Shown here: positions 24,158 to 34,884 of the stretch, piece by piece
Layout of the letters: every line of letters begins with the position of its first letter
How positions within the stretch are numbered: the stretch's first letter is position 1
Origin: Lineus longissimus
Lineage: Eukaryota > Nemertea > Pilidiophora > Heteronemertea > Lineidae
Direction: 5' to 3'
Length of the DNA stretch: 64,000 nucleotides
Assembly: GCF_910592395.1 (NCBI RefSeq)
Contig: NC_088323.1
Span: forward strand, 10,108,001-10,172,000
Notes under the pieces: model-generated
The model's database searches: none
The model's input: only the letters and a program-made list of their open reading frames with translations
What the model was told of the DNA's origin: nothing
Made by a program: the position numbers and the translations under genes

Positions 24158-24170
24158 CTCCTCCCCCCTA
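24158..24170 (-). promoter_or_regulatory. Polypurine tract
   Basis: On the minus strand AGGGGGGAGGAG directly precedes the 3' LTR: the expected plus-strand primer. A second purine tract (GGGGGGAGGGAG) lies at about 24578-24590. Confidence 0.8.
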
Positions 24171-25845
24171 CGGATAATTTCAACTCCAGTTGAAAATAAC
24201 GATCTGGAATTGCAATGATATCAAGCTGGAGTCCAATCCAGTTAGAACTTTCCAAACAAAAAATAAAATAGAAATCTAATTATGGGGACAACCAACTTCT
24301 CCTTTTAAATGACCTTAAAATCATTACAATAGGCTGCTCATCCTGATGTCAACAGTGGTTCTGGCAACTGCTAAACCTGCTTGGAACAATACAACTTAGA
24401 CCATTGTTAAATGAAATACCGTTGACCTCTTTTGAGTTTACCGTCATACATTTCTCCGAATGTATCTAAAATATCAAAATGTTGCAACTCCAAACTGCAT
24501 AGGCAGATAGACAATATATGTTCAAAATAAGACACTCAATATTTATACCGATATTAACGGTACCAATCACATTACACTCCCTCCCCCCAACAAACCATTG
24601 ACAACACCCTAAGTGTTGAATGAAGGGTCATCATAGTGGCGAATCAATTGAAAAGAATGTTCACAACTGCAAGAAAATTGTTCATATATTCGAAGATGAG
24701 ACACAGGCGAGTTTGTTGAAAATAGTTCATCAAGAAACATGAGTGTTCTATTATTTCATATATATGGCAATATTCGATAATCCAAAGGTGAAGATCCTTG
24801 GAGGCATCCTTCTACGTTGTGACTGCTATGCTGACATCTGCCGCATGGCTGTCGTAACCTTAACGTTTTAACGGAATTTGGATGGACATCTGCTGCTTGG
24901 CGTATGAACCTCTGCTGCTTGGCGGATAACCCGTTTTCTTAAAGCTGTGGTAAAACCACCGTATTTGAAGATATCGGTGCTTACGTTGCAGAGTTAGGCA
25001 TTCTGCAACTGACCCAACGTATAGAAATATAACTGCTACGCCATGTCTCGGAGGACATGACCATGTCTTGGATGACATGACGTGGAATTGCCGTTTCATT
25101 CAGCGACTAGCGTATCCATAGATAAAATGTGATAAAAGAGACAATGTTTATGACGAATGATAAGAGGCGACGATAATTAACGTTCTTACGGGGGTACCAG
25201 CAATGACCAAGAAGGGTTGATGATAGTGAGACTTTAATTATAGCAGTAGTAGTTGTAGAGACCAGTCACATTCCACGATCCGTTCGTATACAGCCGATAA
25301 TAAAAATAATGTTCTGCAGACAGACTGCCAATCGTCAAAGACCAAGTACCGTTTGTACTTGGTTCCATCGTGTCCATAGTAATCCGTGGATTGCATACGT
25401 ACATTTGACTATCAACCGGATGTAAAGCTCAGCCCAAACAACGCAATGCCTTTGATTTTATCTTGTTTTTTTTTTTTAAATATTGTTTTTGGTGTGCCCT
25501 CCGCCAGGGTGAAGAAGGGTCTTAGTCGGTATTTTGGTGTGCCCTCCGCCAGGGTGAAGAAGGGTCTTAGTTACCGACTAAAGTTATTAAATTCATATGA
25601 ATATAAAAAACACCATATTGATTCCCAAGAACTACTCGCCTATTCACTATATCATTATATGCAATATGTATATATATATATTATTTTTAAACCTAAATCC
25701 ACGCTAATCATATGAGTATATTATATTATTGGTGCCACTTGTCCAAATCAATTGAGATATGACTTCCTCGAACCTAACTAATCTTTACCAATACCTGAAT
25801 ATAAATATAGGCCTAATCCCATATACAAGAAGTGTACCAATTCCT
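24171..25845 (-). other. Non-coding region between env and 3' LTR
   Basis: 1.7 kb without a convincing gene. It holds a second purine tract and two tandem copies of a ~43-bp unit beginning TTTTGGTGTGCCCTCCGCCA (about 25486-25572). Confidence 0.6.
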
Positions 25846-28371
25846 TTACAACCTAAGTTTTGTTACGACTTCTTCCTGAACCGGAAACGGAGTCAGAAGT
25901 CCCTCATGACCTAAGTAGAGGAGTGCTGTGTATGGAGTATTAAGCAAGACTCTCAAGCGCTTCACCTTTAACAACGGTGCCCTAATGGCACGTGGCAAGT
26001 CTATCAGATTTTGCCTTTCATCATGTAATATGCTAACATTTGGCCAGTCAATTCCAACCATTGGCCAGGGAAAGCGACGATGCAAATACATCCTCAGTAT
26101 CTGAGGTGCAGCGGTCAATTTGAAATTATCAGGAGAACCTGGCAAGGTCTTCACTAGCAGATCCATGCAGTCAACTCCATTTGATAACTGGAGAACAACC
26201 GATGTGGTTGCCGTAGTAAAGGGCGTCCTAAGCAGATGAACTATACACTGGAAGTCCTTGAGCAAATAATGAATAGCAATAAACCCAACGAGTACTAGAA
26301 CACAAACCAAAAGAACTAGATCCGTAGACATGGAAGATCTGATCACTTGGGCCGTCTGTATTAATGAACCTTGGAAGGAGACTGGTAAGGGTACATGAAC
26401 CGATCCATTTGTGGCAATAACAAGGGCTCTTGCTACTGGTAAGCTACCTGCAGCGGGGAGTAGAGAAACCATACAACAGTGAGTCCTAATAAATACATAA
26501 CCGCTTAGAAGTATAGCCAAAACACTCAATAAGCCTGTCAGAGAAAAGACATTACTTGGTGCAAAATCAAAGGTTGACTCGTCCACTGGAGTCAATTCTG
26601 AACTGACAGCAGCCATTTTGGAGGCATATAATTTACGCTTTGCTTGGGCCCGAGTAACTAACTTTTTAAAATCTATGGAGAAATCCTTTTCCTGAGTACT
26701 GACCGATTCCCATTTGTCCTTAATCAAAGTTAGATTAGGTAGCATCAATTGAGGTGGTTTTTGATACATCTTCTTTCCCGGAATATACACATGATTATTG
26801 GGATGCAGTGTATAATAAACAGCTAGATTTAAGGGATGCAGAAATGTTGGTGTGACCGCTTTAGAAATACAACCTGTCAGTTTGGGCGCAACCTTGAAAC
26901 TATCACTAGACAAGGAACAACGACATGGAATTTCAAGAAGACAATAATTGCAATGAGGAATAGTTTGAGAGGGCCGATCCATACAAGTCAATTTCCATAT
27001 ACCTTGTTTACCAGATGCCAAATACAAATCATCAGCGAGAGCGATGGCTCCCTCAAACAACCCATTTTCTTGATAATGAATAGCACAATGCTTAATTATC
27101 TCATTTGGTACATCGAAGTATAAGGCGCTAGCACAAGTAAATGTAGTACTGGCCTTCATAGACTTAGTACCCATACAAATCTTTAACTCCTTCCCTTGAC
27201 AAGCCGAGAGGAAATCGTGATTGAACTCTATGAAATAATCCTCATCCTGAGTAACCCCTATATACTCAGTTTTTGGATCGATTAGGGTTGTATGGTCACT
27301 AGAACCATTGAGTGGAACAGGTATGGTGATAATGTTGAATATTTCAAAATACGTCAACATTGACCGCAAGGGAATTTTAATTGAGATATACAGGAATTTG
27401 TCAGACTGGGAGTACAGAATGTCTTGTACCTGATAATGGTATGAGGGATCCAAATAAGCCAGTCGGAACTGAGGGTATTGTACTGGAAGCATTTCCCGTA
27501 CTTCCTTCAGTACAGCCCTTACCTGTTCTGGCGCCACCAAAGAGATGGGGAGATACCCACCAAGAAGAGTCTGAGAAGCCGCTATGAAAGCCTGTGACTC
27601 CTGTTCCATAGCCATCAGATTACTTAAATCCGACATAACCACCTGGACAACAGTTGACAAAAAATTAAGACGATTTAACAGATCTTCCTCGAGGTCATAA
27701 CCTTTACTATAAGTATCCTCAAAGTCAGCAATATTTTCCTGCAATTGAACAATGTTAGCGTTGTTTTCCTCTAGGCCTGTCATAGCATTTTTAATACGGT
27801 TCCCTGTGGAAGTCATATAACTACTTAGTAGATCATCATGTTGCTTAATTTGGTCATTTTCCAGCCCGGTCTGTTTTTCCAATTTTAGAATATGCTTAGA
27901 CAAAAGTTCGACATCAGCAGTACTTGCTGTACCAAAAATTGATTTTGAAATTTGCCCGATAAATGAAAGTGGGGCAGATCTACGATCCCTTACGGTTGGT
28001 TTAGACAGAGGCCCAGGCCTTGGAGATGAAGCGTTAATGAGACTACGGAACGTCTCGGTATTATTATTTATCCTATGTGCCAAATCTTGGCGTTGAGCTG
28101 AGAGTTGAGTCAAAAACTTTTTAATACTTGTACAGTCATCTGAATCCTCCCTACAATCTGGCATAGTGATCTGTTTGTAATCAGGGTTAATCCAAGGAAT
28201 AGCGAATGTGTGCATCCACAAGGAGGCACCATTATCAATGGCTCCGACATGATACATTGCTGTGCCATAATTTTGACGAAGGATAGGCGTTCTCTTTGCT
28301 CCTGCGATATCGTACAGTGCCCAGCTGATGGTGACGAGGAACAGCAACCGACTCATCTTGGTTCCCTGCAA
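25846..28371 (-). CDS. env: Envelope (F-type fusion glycoprotein-like)
   Basis: 841 codons. Hydrophobic N-terminus (about residues 6-24) fits a signal peptide. A furin-type site RDRR at 128-131 is followed by a Gly/Phe-containing hydrophobic stretch (about 133-147) placed as a fusion peptide, then heptad-rich coiled-coil sequence (about 150-245). This layout resembles the F-like envelopes of insect errantiviruses and baculoviruses. A membrane segment lies at about 608-630 and a second at about 683-705, leaving a tail of roughly 135 residues. The start ATG lies 11 bp after the TAA that closes the reading frame behind pol. Expression is probably from a spliced or separate mRNA; no splice site was assigned. 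The whole frame is open. Confidence 0.82.
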   Translation of the reverse strand: MQGTKMSRLLFLVTISWALYDIAGAKRTPILRQNYGTAMYHVGAIDNGASLWMHTFAIPWINPDYKQITMPDCREDSDDCTSIKKFLTQLSAQRQDLAHRINNNTETFRSLINASSPRPGPLSKPTVRDRRSAPLSFIGQISKSIFGTASTADVELLSKHILKLEKQTGLENDQIKQHDDLLSSYMTSTGNRIKNAMTGLEENNANIVQLQENIADFEDTYSKGYDLEEDLLNRLNFLSTVVQVVMSDLSNLMAMEQESQAFIAASQTLLGGYLPISLVAPEQVRAVLKEVREMLPVQYPQFRLAYLDPSYHYQVQDILYSQSDKFLYISIKIPLRSMLTYFEIFNIITIPVPLNGSSDHTTLIDPKTEYIGVTQDEDYFIEFNHDFLSACQGKELKICMGTKSMKASTTFTCASALYFDVPNEIIKHCAIHYQENGLFEGAIALADDLYLASGKQGIWKLTCMDRPSQTIPHCNYCLLEIPCRCSLSSDSFKVAPKLTGCISKAVTPTFLHPLNLAVYYTLHPNNHVYIPGKKMYQKPPQLMLPNLTLIKDKWESVSTQEKDFSIDFKKLVTRAQAKRKLYASKMAAVSSELTPVDESTFDFAPSNVFSLTGLLSVLAILLSGYVFIRTHCCMVSLLPAAGSLPVARALVIATNGSVHVPLPVSFQGSLIQTAQVIRSSMSTDLVLLVCVLVLVGFIAIHYLLKDFQCIVHLLRTPFTTATTSVVLQLSNGVDCMDLLVKTLPGSPDNFKLTAAPQILRMYLHRRFPWPMVGIDWPNVSILHDERQNLIDLPRAIRAPLLKVKRLRVLLNTPYTALLYLGHEGLLTPFPVQEEVVTKLRL

Positions 28372-28481
28372 AGAGTGAGGGATTAATTAGATCCCGTGGA
28401 CCCTTCAAATTCCTCGAGCTTGGTCTTGTCGAGAATTTGTCTTGGGGACAACCAACTACAACGACTCATTGGGTACCCTAC

Positions 28482-31400
28482 CTACTTGACCTTGTATTGT
28501 ACATCGTCACCCTTTTTTGTCTTGCGCTTGGCCACTATGCGCTCAATGGCAAACACGCGTTGCTTCCGAACCTTGTTCACCTGTGATGGTGGTGGGGTGT
28601 CCGACACCACACCCTTGTCTGGCAAGTGAGGTGGCTCATTGACAGGGTCGGGAATACTGTCGTCAGCATCAGGGGGTGGATCATCCTGAGCGACAGGTAC
28701 TGCACAACCAATAGGCCTACCAGCTGAGTCTGTGTAAGGTTTCAGCCTACTAGCATGGACAGGTGCTAATATCTTATTGCCCTGTAATGATTTGAGACGG
28801 AATGTACCCTGTGTCTGAGGAACCTGTTGATGAATAATATATGGGCCCTTCCAGAGATGCTGAAGTTTCCTGGTCAAGTGCTTTTTATGTGCGGGTACAT
28901 ATAACCAGACCTTGTCACCCACCTGAAACCGGTGCGACCGTAACCGTTTGTCATGTTGGACCTTCATTTTTGTCTGAGCAGCTAAGAGATTGTTGACACT
29001 TTTTGGTTGAATGATTTTGAGTTTTTCAACAATCTGCTCAAGATGTTGCTGTGGTTCGAGACCCGTGTCCCATTGAGCTAACAAGGCTACATCAATAGGT
29101 AATTTAGGCTGTCTCCCATAGAGTAACATAAATGGACTATAGCCAGTGCTGTCACATGGCGTTGATCGATAGGAAAACAACACAGGTTCCACAAACTCGT
29201 CCCAGGTCAACTGGTTACTGTCGACGTACATTGAAATACCCTGAATCAATGTCCCGTTGAATTTTTCACAAAGCCCATTGCATTGTGGGTGATAACTACT
29301 CGTCTTATGATGTTCCGTGTCAATCAATTTGCATAAGGCCTCAACCAACTTTGACAGGAAGTTTGTACCACGATCTGATAAGAGTACCTTTACCGCACCA
29401 TGTCTACAAATTATTTGCTTGAATAACAGATCTGCGATGACAGGCGCTGTAATTGAGCTTACTGCGAAAGCTTCTGGCCACCGTGTTGCAAAGTCTGTAA
29501 AAACAACCAAATACTTGTTTCCCTTGAGACTAGTGTGAATGGGTCCCACACAGTCTACAGCTAATCTCTCAAATGGAGCAGCCACTGGTTCTAGCGGTTG
29601 CATAGGAGCCCGCCTATTAGCCTTGGGTGTTTTCCTAGTGTTACAAGAGGCGCAGCTCTTAACCCAATGCTCAATGTCAGCAAACATTCCGGACCAATAG
29701 TAACGTACCTTCACCTTGTTATAAGTTTTCTGTTGGCCGTAATGAGCTGAAAGCACGTGATCATGAGCAGCAGCAATCACCTCTGATTGTAAACATTTTG
29801 GAATCACCAAGCGCCGTAGCTCATCCTCAGCATCCCCTGCCTGAGATTTTTGTAATAATTTGTACAATAGTTGATTTTGATCTAAGGTATAGGAATCTGA
29901 CTGCAAAAGAATACGGCGTGCTAATTTGTCATCATTTGGGAGTTCCTTGTTGGCTAAGTAACCTATAATTGGTGCTAACTCAGGGTCAGTTTGTTGTTGT
30001 CTAGCTAAGTCGACAGTGTTATCAGAGATGGCCAAGACTGTCGTATCCCAATCTCGTCGACTGAGTCCATCTGCATTTGTATGGATTTTACCTGGCCTAT
30101 GTTCAATTTCAAAGTCAAACTGTTGGAGGTACAGAATCCACCTGGCCAATCTACCTGTGGGATTTTTCATTCCCATGATGTAACGAACAGCACTATGGTC
30201 TGTGATAATTTTGAACTTTTTTGGACCAACCAAGTAGGATTTCCACTTTTTGAGAGCACATATGACACTAAGTGCCTCTTTCTCTGTGGTAGAATATGAC
30301 ATTTCTGCCTTATTGAGGGCCCTGCCATCATAGGCGATAGCACATTCCTTTCCATTTCTGACTTGGGCCAAGACTATACCTAAACCTGTATTGCTACAAT
30401 CACAACAAACAATGAACTGTTCATTGAAGTCCGGAAATACCAGGATGGGTGGACTGATTAATTTGGCCTTCAGGGTTTCAAAAGCCTCCTGTTGCTCCGT
30501 TCCCCAATCAAAGCTCACACCCTTGCGTAACAACAGATTCAGAGGGTGTGCAATCTTTGCAAAATCCTTCACAAATTTCCTATAAAAATTGGCCAAACCA
30601 AGAAATGACTTCAACTTTGTGACACTAGTAGGAACTGGGAAATCACTAATTGCCTTAGTTTTTCCATCATCGACCATTATGCCCTTTTCACTAACCTTGT
30701 AACCTAAGAACTTTAGTTCCTTCATGAAGAAGAAACACTTGGAGGGTTTTAAGGTCAAGTTAGCATCGCCTAATGCCTTGAAAACTAACTCTAGGTGCTC
30801 AAGATGTTGCTCATAACTGTTTGAAAATATTATGACATCATCCAAATAGCAGAGACAGATTTTCCAGTTCAACCCTCTTAGCACAGTTTCCATGAGACGC
30901 TGAAATGTACTTGGAGCTGATTTTAAGCCAAAGGGCATGACATTGAAATGATATAACCCAGAATAAGTAATAAAGCTCGCCCTGTCTCGTGAATCTTGTC
31001 CATCTAACTCTACCTGCCAATAGCCGGAACGGAGATCTAGAGTACTAAAGTACTTAGGTTGATTCATGCCTAAGGAGTCCAAAGTATCATCAATGCGTGG
31101 CAATGCAGTATAATCAACGGTGCGAGAAATTTTGTTAATTTCTCTAAAATCAACACAAAATCTATGACTACCGTCTGGCTTCTTAACAAGTACAACTGGG
31201 GAAGCCCATTCACTATTGGCCTGGGAGACAATTCCTCTCTTTACCATTTCTTGAATCTGTTCATCAGTGATATCTCTCTGGACTGGACCTACTCTATAAG
31301 GACGAGACCTGATAGGGGGATGATCACCTGTATCAATGCGATGTTTTATCAGAGAAGTTCGACCTAACTCACTGTCATTGTTGGCAAAGGCATGTCGATA

Positions 31401-33173
31401 TTTCATTAGAAGTTCCCTAAATTCTGTCTTTTGTGACTCTGTAAGGTGTGCACCATCTAAGTTCACATTAGGAGGATCGGTTTTGGGCTCACTAGTAGTG
31501 CCCTCTGTTTTTAAGGAAGTGGACTGCACATAATCCCTTGGTTCAATATCCTGTGTTGGTAAGCTGAGATTAGCAACTACATCGACTGGGGTCAAATCTA
31601 TGTGACCCAAATTAGTACACCTGTACAGTTTAATAGGCCTTGTTGTGGGATTGTAAATTTGGAAAGGAACCAAGTTGCCTTCCACTGTGGCAATACAATG
31701 TGCCCCCATTAGGTGACTTCTACCGACTAATCTTGGGTTTGGGGTTATTACTCCCTCCGCAGGTCCCGGCACACAACTATTTTCATTCTGTAGTTCGGCC
31801 CAAATTAGCTGCTGCTTCCCTGGTTGAAGCACAACTGTAGCACTTGCCCTAAGCTTAACTGCATCATTTAGATAGTGAATTTTCTGAATTTCTATTGGTT
31901 CACTGCCAGCTAGGGTTAAGGTACCATCACCAAAATCTATATGGGCCTTGTGTTCATTCAAGAAATCTAAGCCTAATACAAGATCATGGGATAGGTCCTT
32001 TGCAACATAGACTTCCTGCTCTAAATCAAAATGACCAAGTTTAAAAGGTAATATAACTGTACCCAGTAAGGGGAGGGCGGCGCCACTAGCAGTGACGGCC
32101 CTCTTCCCCCTTGTATAATCAATGGTGAGGGAAGCCAGATTAGATTGAGAATCAAGAAGCTGTTGCTTTATCAGAGAGATTGTCGCACCACTGTCAAGCA
32201 ATGCTTCAACCCTCTTCTTTCCCACTAGTGCTGGTAGTGAATTTGAAACTTTGGTCAAAACTCGAGGGTCATCGCCGTTGAAATATACTTCATTAGTATC
32301 ACCCGAAAGTGGCAAAGGATCATTGGTAGTGTCAAATGTTGCTTGAACATCTGGTTGGGTAACAGTGGGCGTTCTTTCAGTTTCCAACCCTGGTGGGGCG
32401 CACCAGCGTGGATTGCGGCCAAGCAACCATGACCTGAATGACCAGGATACGCAAGGATAATGGATCTCACTTAAGGATTTTATCCAATTCATTAAGCGTA
32501 TAATTCCCCGCCACACCGATTCATGGACTAATACACCCACTGCGACCAATATTGCCAATCCTACACCCATAGCGAAAACCACACAACCAACTCTACATAC
32601 AATATCCCTGACTATAAACATTATATAACCTAATCCACCAAGCAAAAACATAGTCCATACTATGCATATAATCTGTACATAATCACTGGGAGGTACTATA
32701 CTTGTGCTAGTATTGACCATTTCATTCTGCCCACTGGCATTCACATTTCCTAATTCATCATGGGTGCCTCTGTGCACGTCTGCACAAGGTGTTCCCATGT
32801 TTTTATCACAGGCCCCACTGGCTTCACTAACTACAGTTTCAACAATCTCATCATTGGATACTATGGATTCTATACCGTTGGAATCCTTACTCTCAATATT
32901 TGTCTCAACAATATCTGGCAGAACAGCTGATTCTGCTATACTCAAGGTTTGTTCGTTTGGACTTTGTACCGTAAGTCCACATACATTCTCAGTGCTTGGT
33001 TTTTGTGACCAGTTGTCATAGGGATTATTTGGTTGCTGGATGGCTACATATGGTGGCTTGGCAATAGTTACACTACAATGATTTTTAGGGTTTTCTCTGC
33101 TCACTTTCGCCCCCTCAAAATGAGCAGACCTTAGTTTGACCCCTGATTTTGACCTCCTAAGTTTGCTGTACAA
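28482..33173 (-). CDS. pol: Pol polyprotein (PR-RT-RH-IN), ends in cut chromodomain
   Basis: 1563 codons from an ATG inside the end of gag, in the -1 frame relative to gag (43-nt overlap). Unusual N-terminal part: residues about 166-216 are strongly hydrophobic (two or three membrane-like segments). Protease DSGA at 327-330. RT with YLDD at 776-779 in LCYLDDVIIF. RNase H with D925 and TDHSA (about 991-995). Integrase HHCC zinc site (HDHV...H, C1174, C1177) and D1207, D1267, E1303, the last two 35 residues apart. A GPY/F-type module (KLQHLWKGPYII) sits near 1440. The last 25 residues read like the first strand of a chromodomain (VFAIERIVAKRK...VQYKVK) and stop at TAG. Whether pol is made by frameshifting or its own start is not clear; no slippery site was pinned. 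Confidence 0.92.
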   Translation of the reverse strand: MYSKLRRSKSGVKLRSAHFEGAKVSRENPKNHCSVTIAKPPYVAIQQPNNPYDNWSQKPSTENVCGLTVQSPNEQTLSIAESAVLPDIVETNIESKDSNGIESIVSNDEIVETVVSEASGACDKNMGTPCADVHRGTHDELGNVNASGQNEMVNTSTSIVPPSDYVQIICIVWTMFLLGGLGYIMFIVRDIVCRVGCVVFAMGVGLAILVAVGVLVHESVWRGIIRLMNWIKSLSEIHYPCVSWSFRSWLLGRNPRWCAPPGLETERTPTVTQPDVQATFDTTNDPLPLSGDTNEVYFNGDDPRVLTKVSNSLPALVGKKRVEALLDSGATISLIKQQLLDSQSNLASLTIDYTRGKRAVTASGAALPLLGTVILPFKLGHFDLEQEVYVAKDLSHDLVLGLDFLNEHKAHIDFGDGTLTLAGSEPIEIQKIHYLNDAVKLRASATVVLQPGKQQLIWAELQNENSCVPGPAEGVITPNPRLVGRSHLMGAHCIATVEGNLVPFQIYNPTTRPIKLYRCTNLGHIDLTPVDVVANLSLPTQDIEPRDYVQSTSLKTEGTTSEPKTDPPNVNLDGAHLTESQKTEFRELLMKYRHAFANNDSELGRTSLIKHRIDTGDHPPIRSRPYRVGPVQRDITDEQIQEMVKRGIVSQANSEWASPVVLVKKPDGSHRFCVDFREINKISRTVDYTALPRIDDTLDSLGMNQPKYFSTLDLRSGYWQVELDGQDSRDRASFITYSGLYHFNVMPFGLKSAPSTFQRLMETVLRGLNWKICLCYLDDVIIFSNSYEQHLEHLELVFKALGDANLTLKPSKCFFFMKELKFLGYKVSEKGIMVDDGKTKAISDFPVPTSVTKLKSFLGLANFYRKFVKDFAKIAHPLNLLLRKGVSFDWGTEQQEAFETLKAKLISPPILVFPDFNEQFIVCCDCSNTGLGIVLAQVRNGKECAIAYDGRALNKAEMSYSTTEKEALSVICALKKWKSYLVGPKKFKIITDHSAVRYIMGMKNPTGRLARWILYLQQFDFEIEHRPGKIHTNADGLSRRDWDTTVLAISDNTVDLARQQQTDPELAPIIGYLANKELPNDDKLARRILLQSDSYTLDQNQLLYKLLQKSQAGDAEDELRRLVIPKCLQSEVIAAAHDHVLSAHYGQQKTYNKVKVRYYWSGMFADIEHWVKSCASCNTRKTPKANRRAPMQPLEPVAAPFERLAVDCVGPIHTSLKGNKYLVVFTDFATRWPEAFAVSSITAPVIADLLFKQIICRHGAVKVLLSDRGTNFLSKLVEALCKLIDTEHHKTSSYHPQCNGLCEKFNGTLIQGISMYVDSNQLTWDEFVEPVLFSYRSTPCDSTGYSPFMLLYGRQPKLPIDVALLAQWDTGLEPQQHLEQIVEKLKIIQPKSVNNLLAAQTKMKVQHDKRLRSHRFQVGDKVWLYVPAHKKHLTRKLQHLWKGPYIIHQQVPQTQGTFRLKSLQGNKILAPVHASRLKPYTDSAGRPIGCAVPVAQDDPPPDADDSIPDPVNEPPHLPDKGVVSDTPPPSQVNKVRKQRVFAIERIVAKRKTKKGDDVQYKVK

Positions 33174-34462
33174 TTTGCAGCCCTATGTCCAAAGTTGGAG
33201 CACCTATAACACTGCATATTTGCATCATTGGGCCTGTTCTGACCTCTGTAGTTACCACCAGAATTGTAACTGTTGTAGGTAGGCCTACCACCATCATTTG
33301 CATAATTGTTGGGCCTAAACTCATTTGCCTGATTGGGCCCTGAATAAGGTCCATTGCCTGAAGGGTAATCATTAGGCCTATAACCTTGGGCGTGGCGCCC
33401 TTCCCTTGGAAGCGGTTCAAGAGCAGTACAGTACGTGGCTGTATGTCCCACCCGCAGACAACGTCCACAAATAGGGTCACCATTTGTAGTTCGTGAATTC
33501 CTAAAGTTGGTTTTAGGCCTAGCCCCCTTGTCATCGTTATTACTACCACCCTTTGAAGCTTGTTGTTTGACCAAATCTGATACCGCACAGACCAAATCGT
33601 CTACTTTCCTCTCTAATCGGCCCCTCCCACTATCTGCATCAACTGACATGACTTGGGTTTTACCCTCTGGATAGAGAGAATCCCCAAGCCTAGCGCTAGC
33701 CATCGCTTGCTCGACCGATGCCACATTCTGACTGAGGACAAAGTTTTTTAAAGCTGGCCTAAGGCCGTGAATGAACCCAACAAAGTGGTCCTCTGGCTGT
33801 TTCCCAGCCCTGGCGCACATGCGCAACACCGTCTCAATATAATTTTCCAAAGGTTCATGAGGAACTTGGATTTTTGTGTGGAGCTCTTGGCTCTTGACAA
33901 ACTTTAAAGTGTTGGGATTAAATTTCTCCCTCATTCGTATACACAACCGATCATAATCAGTCCTTAACTCTTCAGGCAAGCTATGAAAGAAATCAAATGC
34001 AACTGAAGACAAAAAATTAGGCATGGCTTTACATTTGCTCTGAGCTTCCCAACCGTTGAAATCAGCGTATGAGTCAAAATGTTTGAGAAAGTCTTCTAGA
34101 TCTTCCGTGATCCTCCCTGAATACGATGCGGGCTTGTTTACGGACCCTCCAACTTTATTGTTACGGCCCCCTGTGCCCAAGGCAGCAATGGCCTCGGTTA
34201 ATCTTTGAATGTCTGACATTGTAGTGTGGACGAGGTGTTCCCTATTAAACTGGTGAATGGTCTCTATAAAATGATTTCGTCTAGCAAGATTTGGAGATTG
34301 TGCAGACGCCGCCGGTGTTCTAAACTCAAATTCGGGACTGTTTGCGCGACCTGAGGGTAATGTACTGGTTATGACGTCTGAATCATTGAGAGTCCGATTT
34401 TCTGCTAATATATCGAACTCCTGCTCACTAACATCATCAACCCCTACTTTAACGGTGGTCAT
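33131..34462 (-). CDS. gag: Gag (capsid/nucleocapsid)
   Basis: 443 codons from an ATG 38 bp inside the 5' LTR boundary. A Gypsy-type capsid region spans roughly residues 105-260 (ITEDLEDFLKHF ... FNPNTLKFVKSQELHTKI ... FIHGLRPALKNFV). A Gly/Asn-rich basic nucleocapsid follows with two CCHC knuckles, CGRCLRVGHTATYC and CYRCSNFGHRAANC, the second almost at the C-terminus. The 3' end overlaps pol. Confidence 0.9.
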   Translation of the reverse strand: MTTVKVGVDDVSEQEFDILAENRTLNDSDVITSTLPSGRANSPEFEFRTPAASAQSPNLARRNHFIETIHQFNREHLVHTTMSDIQRLTEAIAALGTGGRNNKVGGSVNKPASYSGRITEDLEDFLKHFDSYADFNGWEAQSKCKAMPNFLSSVAFDFFHSLPEELRTDYDRLCIRMREKFNPNTLKFVKSQELHTKIQVPHEPLENYIETVLRMCARAGKQPEDHFVGFIHGLRPALKNFVLSQNVASVEQAMASARLGDSLYPEGKTQVMSVDADSGRGRLERKVDDLVCAVSDLVKQQASKGGSNNDDKGARPKTNFRNSRTTNGDPICGRCLRVGHTATYCTALEPLPREGRHAQGYRPNDYPSGNGPYSGPNQANEFRPNNYANDGGRPTYNSYNSGGNYRGQNRPNDANMQCYRCSNFGHRAANCTANLGGQNQGSN

Positions 34463-34481
34463 AATAAAAGCTGGTACCTAC

Positions 34482-34499
34482 CCGGGTCCTGTCCACCAG
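34482..34499 (-). promoter_or_regulatory. Primer-binding site candidate
   Basis: On the minus strand TGGTGGACAGGACCC begins one base after the 5' LTR; the TGG start fits pairing to a tRNA CCA end. I could not name the tRNA. Confidence 0.5.
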
Positions 34500-34880
34500 T
34501 GAAACCAACATCCTTCTCGTTTGGTTGATCTTTAAACAGCCGGACAACAGGATTCGTCAATATGCTTCTTTATTGGATCAGTCTTGTTGTACATAGATTA
34601 TTGTGGACCTCGTCTACTCTGGTCTATCCTGACCTCTGATCTCTGTCTGTTAGAACTAGGAATCAAGCTAGAATTTATATCATTTTGTGTTTTGTTTTAG
34701 GTTACTAAAACAACGTGGTTATATCGACGATCCCCATACGTAATACCAACATGGAATGCCTAATCCAGTTCCTTGTTGTAGAAATACAAGCCTAGCAGTG
34801 GTTCTAACATAGGGCTAACAACACAATTAATAATGACAATTTAACTAAATTAAATACAACCAAATATACCCTTGGTATCA
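34500..34880 (-). repeat. 5' LTR of the env-bearing Gypsy
   Basis: 381 bp, apparently identical to the outer parts of the 3' LTR but lacking about 250 internal bases. Confidence 0.9.
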
Positions 34881-34884
34881 CATG

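Larger units (their letters stand above)
23527..34880 (-). mobile_element. Env-bearing Ty3/Gypsy LTR retroelement
   Basis: 11.35-kb element on the minus strand with 4-bp target duplication CATG (23523-23526 and 34881-34884). LTRs run TG...CA in element orientation: 5' LTR 34500-34880, 3' LTR 23527-24157. Order: gag, pol (protease, RT, RNase H, integrase), env, a 1.7-kb untranslated stretch, purine tract, LTR. The LTRs look identical in all shared sequence, and gag, pol and env are long open frames, so insertion was recent. It landed in an older LINE. Confidence 0.93.
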
